Made by a program: the position numbers and the translations under genes. From contig JAWRJQ010000059.1 of the NCBI GenBank assembly GCA_040307385.1, positions 1 through 8,739 of the forward strand: a DNA stretch of 8,739 nt, given 5' to 3'. Under the pieces are notes generated by a model that did not search any database, had not been told where the DNA came from, and saw only the letters and a program-made list of their open reading frames with translations. Source of the DNA: RUG721 sp040307385 (GTDB lineage: Bacteria; Actinomycetota; Coriobacteriia; Coriobacteriales; Atopobiaceae). This document shows positions 1 to 6,358 of the stretch, in pieces. The number at the start of each line of letters is the position of its first letter. The first letter of the stretch is position 1.

Positions 1-51
1 GAGCGATATGTTCAACGTGCCGAAAGAGGCTGCATGCGAGGGAAGCCCTGC

Positions 52-663
52 CTACTGCGTCCTGCCTTTTGCATCGAAGACGGAGGAGATCGCCAAGAGG
101 GATAGCGAGGAGAACAGCGCGGCGCCATCTATGGGCATCTGCATGCCCGTCAACCTCAGAGCTTCTATCTCGCCCTGCCCATCCCCGATGCCGAAGACGC
201 CGAGCCAGAGCTTGAAGAGCGGGAAGGCCGCAAGGAAGAATGTGGACTCGGCCTGTGCGAATCGGAGCGAGGCGATGGCCGCCAGCATCGCAGCGAAGGC
301 GGTCTCGACCAGTGCGGCGACGAGGAGCGCTGCGGCGAGCACGCGGATCCGCCGGGCGAGCACGGTCCATCTGCCCTCGAAGCCCTTGGGGAGGCCGGCG
401 GCCTGTGCGACCCCGCCCATGCTGTAGAGGAGTGCCGCGCACAGAAGGTAGAAGGCCAGGCCTTGGACGCACATCATCAGGAGGGCCATCGCGTGGCCGA
501 AATCGGTCGGCGGGGATACGATATGGGAGGCGATGGGCGCGATGACGCAGACAGCCGATGCGAGTAGGCAGAGACGTCTTCCGAAGTCGCAGCATGCGGA
601 CGCTGCGCGCCAAAACCCTCCCGCACGATCCCGTCCCGTACCGGCAAGCGTGTTCCCAGCCAT
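52..663 (-). CDS. Small multi-pass membrane protein of unknown function (possibly DUF2975-like)
   Basis: Predicted 203-residue integral membrane protein. Hydrophobic stretches lie at about residues 31-49, 57-80, 108-133 and 180-196. A further, possibly amphipathic, stretch lies at 142-158. The order of about four helices and the C-terminal pattern (MPIDGAALFSSLSLLAISSVF) loosely recall DUF2975 membrane proteins, which are often paired with a small HTH regulator. That resemblance is weak, and no regulator is visible because only 51 bases remain downstream. I chose the ATG at 661-663 because GGGAG sits 7 bases upstream. The same frame stays open to 843, but that extension has no ribosome-binding site, encodes no hydrophobic segment and would run across the palindrome at 748-784. 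The gene diverges from the acyltransferase operon. No catalytic motif is seen and no function is assigned. Confidence 0.7.
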   Translation of the reverse strand: MAGNTLAGTGRDRAGGFWRAASACCDFGRRLCLLASAVCVIAPIASHIVSPPTDFGHAMALLMMCVQGLAFYLLCAALLYSMGGVAQAAGLPKGFEGRWTVLARRIRVLAAALLVAALVETAFAAMLAAIASLRFAQAESTFFLAAFPLFKLWLGVFGIGDGQGEIEALRLTGMQMPIDGAALFSSLSLLAISSVFDAKGRTQ

Positions 664-694
664 CTCCGAGCTCCCTTCCGCGCTAAAAGGGAAG

Positions 695-720
695 CGGGCG
701 GACTCTGAGGGCACCGCCCG
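695..720 (-). promoter_or_regulatory. GC-rich hairpin in the leader of the membrane gene
   Basis: CGGGCGG and CCGCCCG form a perfect 7-bp stem around a 12-base loop. On the minus strand the stem is followed by CTTCCCTTTTAG, a short T-rich run, about 30 bases before the start codon at 663. It could be a weak attenuator or terminator-like structure, or chance pairing in GC-rich DNA. Confidence 0.25.
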
Positions 721-747
721 ACCTATTTTGGTTTCTCGTGCGATCCC

Positions 748-784
748 ACGGTTTAAAGACATGCCCATGTAATCATTAAACCGT
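748..784. promoter_or_regulatory. Nested inverted repeat, candidate operator
   Basis: Outer arms ACGGTTTAA (748-756) and TTAAACCGT (776-784) are perfect 9-bp complements. Inside them lies a second perfect repeat, ACATG-CC-CATGT (759-770), offset by about 1.5 bases from the outer centre. The structure lies 85 bp upstream of the membrane-gene start, where a minus-strand -10-like TTTAAT overlaps the outer arm. It has the size and symmetry of a dimeric repressor site. The regulator is unknown and I do not recognise the motif. Confidence 0.4.
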
Positions 785-886
785 ATGATGCGGCTGATAC
801 CGAAGACATGGTGGGGCTGATCGACGGACGATATAAAACCCAACGCTGACGGACCGATCTGAACGAGTCCGCTTCCCTATTCCGGA

Positions 887-916
887 TTCGGGCTATGCGG
901 CGACGCATGGTATGAT
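887..916 (+). promoter_or_regulatory. Probable promoter of the acyltransferase-DHHW operon
   Basis: A good -10 hexamer, TATGAT (911-916), is preceded at an 18-bp spacing by a poor -35, TTCGGG (887-892). It would give a leader of about 60 bases before the GTG at 982. The spacer carries an inverted repeat, ATGCG-GCGA-CGCAT (895-908), that could be a regulator site. This is a hexamer-level inference only. Confidence 0.4.
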
Positions 917-981
917 GCTGGCGTGCGCATGGTCTCGCGCATCGTAACTGCCCGCATGGATCGCTGAGGAGGGTCGACGCC

Positions 982-2400
982 GTGGTCTTTTCGAGCTTCG
1001 CGTTCCTTCTCATCTTCTTCCCGCTGCATATGGCCGCCTACCTGGCGGTTCCCATGCGCTTTAAAAATCCCGTCCTGCTCGCGTCGTCGCTCGTGTTCTA
1101 TGCCTGGGGCGGCCCGCGCTATGTGCTGCTCATCTGCTTCGAAGCCCTTGTCAGCTGGTTCTGCGCCCTGCGCATCGCGGGATCGAAGGGTTCCGCGCGC
1201 CGCATCTGGCTCATCGTCGAGCTTGCCTGCCTGCTCGGTCTGCTCGGCTACTTCAAATACTGGACGTGGATCCTCACCGGCACCCATGCCCTTGCGGGCG
1301 TGCCCGCCGACGTCCCCCAGATCGTGCTGCCCATCGGCATCTCGTTCTACACGTTCCAGCTCATCAGCTACGTGGCGGACGTCTACCGCGGCACCATCCG
1401 CGCTCAGGGCGCTTACTGGAAGCTCCTGCTGTACTGCTCGCTCTTTCACCAATGCATCGCCGGCCCCATCGTGCGCTACGAGACGGTCGCCCACGAGATC
1501 GAGAAGCGCACCGTGTCCGAACGCGACATCTACGAGGGCGTGCGGCGCTTCTCATGCGGCCTTGCCAAGAAGGTCGTGCTCGCCAACTCCTGCGCAGCCG
1601 TGGCCGACACGCTCCTCCCCATCGGCGGCGACGCGCTCGCCACGCAGGTTGCGAGCGGGTGCTGGCTGGGCATGCTCTTCTATGCGCTTCAGATCTACCT
1701 GGACTTCTCGGCGTATTCCGATATGGCCATCGGCATGGGCCGTATGATCGGCTTCCACTACCTTGAAAACTTCGACCATCCCTATCAGTGCTCCTCGGTG
1801 CAGGATTTCTGGCGGCGCTGGCACATCTCGCTCTCGAGCTTCTTCCGCGACTACGTCTACATTCCGCTGGGCGGAAGCCGCTGCTCGCAGGCGGAGTACG
1901 TCCGCAACATGGCCGTGGTGTGGTTCTTAACGGGCATGTGGCACGGCGCCAGCTGGAACTACATCCTCTGGGGCCTCTATTTCCTGGCCTTCCTGCTGCT
2001 CGAGCGCTTCGTCATCCGAGATAGGCTTCCCAAGCCGGTAGGCCATGCCGCAGCGCTTCTCGTGGTGCTCGTGGGCTGGGTGCTCTTCCGGTTCGAGGAT
2101 TTCGGCGAGATGACGAGCGTGCTCGCGGGCATGATCGGCCTCAACGGGGCGGGCCTCTTCAACCTGTCCGTCCATACCGCCTTCCTGCAGAACATCTTCC
2201 TGCTGGCGGTTTCGGCGCTCGCCTGCACGGGCTTCGGCTCCTGGCTGCGGAGGCGGCTCTCGACCGTTGCCGGCGGAGGCGACGTTGCCGTGCGCGTCGT
2301 CGGAGCGCTCGAGATGCTCACGCCGCCGCTGTTGCTGCTCATCTCGCTCGCCGCGCTTGCCGGCGCGAGCTACAATCCGTTCATCTACTTCCAGTTCTGA
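982..2400 (+). CDS. MBOAT-family O-acyltransferase (AlgI/DltB-like)
   Basis: This 472-residue polytopic membrane protein most likely moves acetyl groups across the membrane to an extracellular glycan, as AlgI does for alginate. The N-terminus (MVFSSFAFLLIFFPLHMAAY) is typical of AlgI-type proteins. Hallmarks follow in the usual order: HQCIAGPIVRY from residue 156, YLDFSAYSDMAIGMGRMIGF near 239-258, then FWRRWHISLSSFFRDYVYIP with His281, and GMWHGASWNYILWGLYF with His321. His321 corresponds to the conserved active-site histidine of the superfamily. Length is normal for AlgI-like members. Translation starts at GTG 982, with GAGGAGGG eight bases upstream. It is followed after 13 bp by a DHHW protein, the usual partner, so the two are an operon. 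The acceptor cannot be read from the sequence because no polysaccharide-synthesis gene is nearby. Confidence 0.93.
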   Translation: MVFSSFAFLLIFFPLHMAAYLAVPMRFKNPVLLASSLVFYAWGGPRYVLLICFEALVSWFCALRIAGSKGSARRIWLIVELACLLGLLGYFKYWTWILTGTHALAGVPADVPQIVLPIGISFYTFQLISYVADVYRGTIRAQGAYWKLLLYCSLFHQCIAGPIVRYETVAHEIEKRTVSERDIYEGVRRFSCGLAKKVVLANSCAAVADTLLPIGGDALATQVASGCWLGMLFYALQIYLDFSAYSDMAIGMGRMIGFHYLENFDHPYQCSSVQDFWRRWHISLSSFFRDYVYIPLGGSRCSQAEYVRNMAVVWFLTGMWHGASWNYILWGLYFLAFLLLERFVIRDRLPKPVGHAAALLVVLVGWVLFRFEDFGEMTSVLAGMIGLNGAGLFNLSVHTAFLQNIFLLAVSALACTGFGSWLRRRLSTVAGGGDVAVRVVGALEMLTPPLLLLISLAALAGASYNPFIYFQF

Positions 2401-2413
2401 GAGGGGAGGGGCC

Positions 2414-3808
2414 ATGGCAGATCGCACGCGCGCACGCACGAGAAGGGCCTCGTCGAACGACAGGCTCCGCTCCCGGCATCGCACGCTCATGGACATGCGC
2501 CTGTACTCCGTTCTCGGCTTCGGGGGCATCCTCGCGGTCTTCGCCCTGATCGGGCTGCTGTTCTTCCTCCGCCCGTCCACCTCCGATGTCGAGAAGCGCG
2601 AGCTCGCCTCCTTCCCCGCCTTCACGACCGAGGGCTTTCTCGACGGATCGTTCTTCACCGATCTCGGCCTGTGGTACTCGGACACCTATCCGTTGCGCGA
2701 GCCGCTCGTCTCTGCCAGCTTGATGCTCGAGAACCTCCACGGCATCCAGCCGTCCATGCAGATGGTGGGCGGCAACGTGGCCGCGGATAGCCTTCCGGTC
2801 GAGGGCGCGGATGCGGATGGAAGCGCCGCTGCGGGCGATGCTGCGGTGGTGCCCGGCGTGAACGACGGCCCCGTCGAGGTGCCTTCCGCCCAGACCCTGC
2901 AGGAGGATATCCAGGCATCCATCATGGCGGGCCTCTATGTGAAGGATGGGGCCGCCTACAGCGTGTACTACTTCGTGCAGTCCGCTGTCGAGACCTATTG
3001 CACGGCCCTCAACACCTGTGCCGACAACCTCGCCGGCGAGGCGAACGTCTACTCGATCCTCGTACCCAACAACTCGGGCGCCATGCTCTCGGAGGATGAG
3101 CTCGCCGGCCTGGGCGGCACCGACCCGCGCGAAGCCATCCGCTATTTCAACAGCCTCTACAACGAGAACGTGCATCCCGTGTTCGTGTACGATACGCTGC
3201 GCGAGCACAACGACGAGTACCTCTACTTCCGCACCGACCACCACTGGACGCAGCTCGGCGCCTACTATGCCTACGTGGAGTTCTGCAAGGTCAAGGGCAC
3301 CGAGCCGGCGGACGTCCTCAATTGGGAGCGCATGCGCTTCGAGCCGTTCCTGGGCTCGTTCTACGACACGCTGGGCTTGAGCGAGATGGAGGCCGATCCC
3401 GACTACGTGGACGCCTACATCCCCACGAGCACCAACGAGCTCGTCTTCTGGGATGAGGCGGGCGCGCGTTATGATTGGCAGGTCATCACCGATGTGAGCG
3501 ATTGGGCGCGGGGTTCCAAGTACGCTGCCTTCATCGGCGGCGACAAGCCCCTTACCGTCATCGAGAACCCCACGATGGAGGAGGGGCCGATCTGCCTCGT
3601 CATCAAGGAGTCGTACGGCTGCGCCTTCGTGCCGTGCCTCGTGGACGACTACAAGACCGTCTACGTCTTCGATTGCCGCTACTCCGACTACAACATCCCG
3701 CAGTTCGTGCGCGAGCACGGCGTGGACGACGTCATCTTCATCAACAACATGACGCTGGCCTCCACCGACACCGTGGCCGAGCGTCTGCTCTGGATGAGCA
3801 CGGAGTAG
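2414..3808 (+). CDS. DHHW family (AlgX/AlgJ-like) membrane-anchored acetylation protein
   Basis: This 464-residue protein has a basic N-terminus, one membrane segment at about residues 31-52, and an extracytoplasmic SGNH-hydrolase-like domain. The family signature is present as RTDHHWTQLGAYY, with Asp275, His276, His277 and Trp278. A nucleophile-type serine, Ser400, lies in the C-terminal motif KESYGCAF. This Asp-His/Ser arrangement matches AlgJ/AlgX, which receive acetyl groups from an MBOAT partner and pass them to the glycan. Residues 128-158 form an Ala/Asp/Val-rich, probably disordered linker. The ATG at 2414 is chosen because the purine-rich GAGGGGAGGG (2401-2410) precedes it and the frame upstream overlaps the acyltransferase. 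Thirteen bases separate it from that gene. The substrate is unknown. The family call is secure, while the acetyltransferase role is inferred from family and context. Confidence 0.9.
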   Translation: MADRTRARTRRASSNDRLRSRHRTLMDMRLYSVLGFGGILAVFALIGLLFFLRPSTSDVEKRELASFPAFTTEGFLDGSFFTDLGLWYSDTYPLREPLVSASLMLENLHGIQPSMQMVGGNVAADSLPVEGADADGSAAAGDAAVVPGVNDGPVEVPSAQTLQEDIQASIMAGLYVKDGAAYSVYYFVQSAVETYCTALNTCADNLAGEANVYSILVPNNSGAMLSEDELAGLGGTDPREAIRYFNSLYNENVHPVFVYDTLREHNDEYLYFRTDHHWTQLGAYYAYVEFCKVKGTEPADVLNWERMRFEPFLGSFYDTLGLSEMEADPDYVDAYIPTSTNELVFWDEAGARYDWQVITDVSDWARGSKYAAFIGGDKPLTVIENPTMEEGPICLVIKESYGCAFVPCLVDDYKTVYVFDCRYSDYNIPQFVREHGVDDVIFINNMTLASTDTVAERLLWMSTE

Positions 3809-3845
3809 GCGGCCGACCTCGCCGCCGCGCGCCTGCAGGGTGCGC
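3809..3845. other. Short convergent intergenic gap with GC-rich dyads
   Basis: Thirty-seven bases separate two convergent genes. GCGGC and GCCGC can pair (from 3809), and a second dyad centres on CCTGCAGG flanked by GCGC on both sides. Neither is followed by a convincing T-run, so a bidirectional terminator is possible but not demonstrated. Confidence 0.2.
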
Positions 3846-4925
3846 CTACAATCGACCGCTCCCCAAGGTGTCCGCGCGGACGCCCTGATAGCGCTTGGGC
3901 ACATACGGGCCGGGAACGGCGTTGCGCGGATCGAGCTCCGGCAGGTCGCTCCAGAAGCGCTTGGGCATCCATGATGAGCGCAGGTCGTAGCCGCGCTCCG
4001 CCGTGCCGCGCCCCTCGAGCGCGAGCCCGTCGTAGAGGCATTTCCAGAGGGCGCGGATGTAGCGCTCGTCGGATGAGAGGTCGTCGCGTGCGGCGAGCTC
4101 GCCGGCGAGCTCCTGGTCGAGGCAGACGATGCGGCAGCGCTCGGAATCCGCCTCGTGAAGCGCGGCCACGCAGTGCACGGGATCGACCAGGCAGAACCGC
4201 TCGGAACGGAGCCGCCGCGCAAAGTGGCGCGCTACGAACGGCACCGTGTTGGCTGCAGGCCTGAAGGATGCGAGGTACGAGCCGTCGGCCAAACGCGAGA
4301 AACGCGCGAACTGGCGCGTGCGCTCGCATTCGTTGAGTACGAGACGGGCCAGGCTGTCGAGCGCGACCACCGCAGGATGCGTCGTCATGGCGGAGACGGC
4401 CGACCCCGCCTTGAACGCAAGGCGCACATAGCGATGGACCGCCTCGGGCATGGACGGATCGTCCGCCGCGCAGGCATAGGGTATCTTGGAGACGCACGAC
4501 CCCGCGCAGCTGCTCGGACAACGGTTTTCACGTGCGCGCGGACAGCCTGCGGTCACCTCGGCATCGAGGCCGCGCCACACGCGACCTGCGAGGGCGATCG
4601 TGCGCTCGTCGGCGGCGAAGGGCCCCACCGTGCTCTCGCTCAGCTGGGGTTGTGCGCCGACGGAGCTCGTCAGGCGCACGTGCTCCTCGTCCACGTGGGC
4701 GAGATAGGCGATGCCCACGGCTGCGAGCACCCCCTCGAGCGTGGGTTCGCATGCAAGCAACGCGCACCTGCCTCCTCGGCATGCGTGCATGAGCGCGCGG
4801 ACCGCGGCATCGACCGAATTGGACGCATCGGGCGGCACCGCCGCATCGGAACGTGCGTTAGAAGAGGCGAGGCTGCGCTGCCTCGATGAGGCGCCGTGCG
4901 CTGTTATAGGCGCTTGCTCGGGCAT
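3846..4925 (-). CDS. DUF4130 protein (TIGR03915), partner of the radical SAM DNA-repair candidate
   Basis: This 359-residue protein belongs to the DUF4130 family (TIGR03915, 'probable DNA metabolism protein'). That family nearly always sits beside the TIGR03916 radical SAM protein and is sometimes fused to a uracil-DNA-glycosylase-like domain. Family features seen are LEGVLAAVGIAYL (63-75), FARFSRLADGSYLASFRP (206-223), NTVPFVARHFARR (226-238), LWKCLYDGLALEGR (293-306) and the near-terminal WMPKRFWSDLPE (319-330). No UDG domain follows, so this is the stand-alone form. Residues 128-152 form an insert with five cysteines (128, 136, 140, 144, 152). The start at 4925 has AAGGTGG six bases upstream and overlaps the radical SAM gene by 68 bases, which suggests translational coupling. 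A later start, at Met46 for example, would still keep the domain. The molecular function is unknown. Confidence 0.88.
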   Translation of the reverse strand: MPEQAPITAHGASSRQRSLASSNARSDAAVPPDASNSVDAAVRALMHACRGGRCALLACEPTLEGVLAAVGIAYLAHVDEEHVRLTSSVGAQPQLSESTVGPFAADERTIALAGRVWRGLDAEVTAGCPRARENRCPSSCAGSCVSKIPYACAADDPSMPEAVHRYVRLAFKAGSAVSAMTTHPAVVALDSLARLVLNECERTRQFARFSRLADGSYLASFRPAANTVPFVARHFARRLRSERFCLVDPVHCVAALHEADSERCRIVCLDQELAGELAARDDLSSDERYIRALWKCLYDGLALEGRGTAERGYDLRSSWMPKRFWSDLPELDPRNAVPGPYVPKRYQGVRADTLGSGRL

Positions 4926-6249
4926 CTTCCACCACCTTCTTTCTGATGAGCTCGGGATCGAGTGGGCTTGCAGGGTCGCGCGCGCCGGCGCAGACGAGGA
5001 AGTGGCGTGCGCGCTTGAGCGTGATGCCCAATGCCTCGAGGTCGTCGAAGCCGAGCCGCGCGCCCCGCCGCGCCCGGACGATGCGCCGCGCGCCCACCGG
5101 CCCCACGCCCGGCACGCGCAGCAGAAGCTCGAGCGGCGCGTCCATCACCTCCACGGGGAAGCGCTCGATGTTGCGCAAGGCCCAAGCCAGCTTGGGATCG
5201 ACATCGAGATCGAGCCAGGGCTCGCTGGGCGTGACGAGCTCGTTGGGCGCGAAGGCGTAGAAGCGCATGAGCCAATCGGCCTGGTAGAGGCGATGCTCGC
5301 GCCGCAGCGGCACGGGCGCCTCGCCGCCGGGCAGGCGCTCGTCGTCCACTGCGGGGATATAGGCCGAGAAGAATACGCGTTTGAGGTCGTACTGCGTATA
5401 CAGCGCCTGCGCAAGCGTGAGGATGCGGTTGTCGTCCTCGGGCGTGGCGCCGATGATGAGCTGCGTGGATTGCCCGGCAGGCGCGAACGAGCGGCGCGAC
5501 GGGGCCACGGCCGGGCGCGGCCGCATGGTGAGCGCAGCTCCGTTCCGGCGCACGGGGAGGGGAGCAGACCCGCTGGATGACGCATCTGGCTGCGCGAGGG
5601 CTGCGGACTCGGCATGCCCGCCCGCGCCTGCGCCCAGCAGGTGCCGCTCCTCGCCGTCGCGCGTCGCGCGGATTTGCGCCATGGATCGCGCGACCTGCAT
5701 GGAGGTTTTATCGGGGCAGAGGGCCTCGAGCGAGCCCTTGCTGGGCAGCTCGAGATTGACGGAGAGGCGATCTGCCAGGCGCCCGAGCGCGTCCACGAGC
5801 TCGGGATGCGTGCCGGGAACGACCTTGGCGTGCACGTATCCGTTGAAGCGCAGCTCATGGCGCAGGATGCGCAGGCATTCGATCATGTGCTCGGCGGTGG
5901 CGTCGGGCGTGCCGAGGACGCCTGACGAGAGGAACAGCCCCTCGATGTAGTTGCGCTTGTAGAAATCGATGGTGAGCTCGGCAAGCTCGCGCGGGGCGAA
6001 GGAGGCGCGGGCGCAGGACGCCGAGCGGCGGTTGACGCAGTAGGCGCAGTCGAAGGAGCAGGCGTTGGAGAGCAGCACCTTGAGGAGCGTGATGCAGCGT
6101 CCATCGGGCGTGAAGGAATGGCAGCAGCCGGCGGACGAGGCCGTGCCGATGCGGCCCGCGCTCGGCCCGCGCTCCACGCCCGATGACGTGCAGGCTGCGT
6201 CGTATCGCGCTGCCTCGGCGAGAATGCCGAGCTTGGTGTAGGTGTCCAC
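4858..6249 (-). CDS. Putative DNA modification/repair radical SAM protein (TIGR03916)
   Basis: This 463-residue radical SAM enzyme has the cluster-binding motif CSFDCAYC (Cys64, Cys68, Cys71). The family-typical CCHSFTPDGRCITLLKVLL (42-60) comes just before it. FAPAGQSTQLIIGATPEDD (255-273) and FFSAYIP (293-299) are further family hallmarks. A helix-hairpin-helix with core LLLRVPGVGPVGARRIV (375-391) suggests DNA binding. The reaction is unknown, and the repair role is inferred from family naming, the HhH and the upstream SOS-like sites. Residues 198-254 are an Ala/Ser/Pro/Arg-rich insert. I chose GTG 6249 because GGAGGGGG ends two bases upstream (core spacing 5) and the N-terminus then reads MDTYTKLGILAEAARYDAAC, as the family usually begins. 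An in-frame ATG at 6261 has only a weak AGGT. The frame continues to 6543, but that would overlap the ROK gene. Confidence 0.9.
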   Translation of the reverse strand: MDTYTKLGILAEAARYDAACTSSGVERGPSAGRIGTASSAGCCHSFTPDGRCITLLKVLLSNACSFDCAYCVNRRSASCARASFAPRELAELTIDFYKRNYIEGLFLSSGVLGTPDATAEHMIECLRILRHELRFNGYVHAKVVPGTHPELVDALGRLADRLSVNLELPSKGSLEALCPDKTSMQVARSMAQIRATRDGEERHLLGAGAGGHAESAALAQPDASSSGSAPLPVRRNGAALTMRPRPAVAPSRRSFAPAGQSTQLIIGATPEDDNRILTLAQALYTQYDLKRVFFSAYIPAVDDERLPGGEAPVPLRREHRLYQADWLMRFYAFAPNELVTPSEPWLDLDVDPKLAWALRNIERFPVEVMDAPLELLLRVPGVGPVGARRIVRARRGARLGFDDLEALGITLKRARHFLVCAGARDPASPLDPELIRKKVVEDARASAYNSARRLIEAAQPRLF

Positions 6250-6261
6250 GGCCCCCTCCAT

Positions 6262-6283
6262 GAATCGAATACCTGTTCGATTC
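6262..6283. promoter_or_regulatory. LexA/SOS-box-like operator overlapping the transcription start
   Basis: Perfect 8-bp inverted arms, GAATCGAA (6262-6269) and TTCGATTC (6276-6283), flank a 6-base centre. Read on the minus strand, the core is CGAACAGGTATTCG. This matches the Gram-positive LexA (DinR) consensus CGAAC-N4-GTTCG at every position but one (A for G). It lies between the -10 element and the start codon, where LexA would block transcription. The motif match is direct, while LexA binding is inferred. Confidence 0.65.
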
Positions 6284-6285
6284 CA

Positions 6286-6314
6286 ACTATAGGCCAGGGG
6301 GCGAACAAGAACAA
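6286..6314 (-). promoter_or_regulatory. Promoter of the radical SAM/DUF4130 operon
   Basis: On the minus strand, TTGTTC (6309-6314) and TATAGT (6286-6291) are separated by exactly 17 bp, a good sigma-70-type arrangement. The predicted transcription start is near 6279, leaving a leader of about 30 bases before GTG 6249. The promoter is bracketed by LexA-like palindromes, so it is probably damage-inducible. Confidence 0.6.
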
Positions 6315-6321
6315 GTGTTCC
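6308..6321. promoter_or_regulatory. Second LexA/SOS-box-like operator over the -35
   Basis: AGAACAAGTGTTCC contains the perfect dyad GAAC-AAGT-GTTC (6309-6320). Only the outermost base of each half differs from CGAAC-N4-GTTCG. It coincides with the -35 hexamer (6309-6314) of the radical SAM promoter. Its centre is about 42 bp, or four helical turns, from the first box. Confidence 0.6.
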
Positions 6322-6358
6322 GTTTAAGAGCTGGGGGGCGGATGCGGCCTGCAGCCCG

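Larger units (their letters stand above)
664..981. other. 318-bp divergent intergenic region
   Basis: This gap lies between the minus-strand membrane gene and the plus-strand acyltransferase operon. It contains no convincing gene. The short open frames on both strands lack ribosome-binding sites and family resemblance. It holds the nested inverted repeat at 748-784, a hairpin at 695-720 in the presumed leader of the membrane gene, and a promoter-like pair at 887-916 reading toward the acyltransferase. AT-rich patches at 748-784 and 831-838 stand out against the GC-rich background and mark the likely control region. Confidence 0.6.

Noticed and set aside
1..51. Start of another minus-strand gene downstream of the membrane protein
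   Set aside because: The only ATG (near 36) meets a stop within eight codons and there is no ribosome-binding site. Nothing can be supported in these 51 bases.
664..843. N-terminal extension of the membrane protein to an ATG at 843
   Set aside because: There is no ribosome-binding site and the segment is non-hydrophobic. It also crosses the palindrome, whereas ATG 663 has a good GGGAG.
753..1494. Minus-strand open frames over the 5' part of the acyltransferase operon
   Set aside because: They are antisense to a clear MBOAT gene and carry no family motifs.
1927..2685. A 252-codon minus-strand open frame
   Set aside because: It is antisense to the MBOAT/DHHW junction. It is rich in charged residues, with no domain and no plausible ribosome-binding site.
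2381..4222. A 613-codon open frame on the minus strand
   Set aside because: It is antisense to the DHHW gene and out of frame with the DUF4130 gene. Its composition (His, Arg, Val, Glu, Gly repeats) is that of a GC-rich shadow frame.
4155..5580. Two long plus-strand open frames opposite the DUF4130 and radical SAM genes
   Set aside because: Both overlap strongly supported minus-strand genes and have no recognisable domains.
6322..6358. Possible terminator after the ROK gene
   Set aside because: Only a 4-bp GCGG/CCGC pairing is present and no T-run follows.
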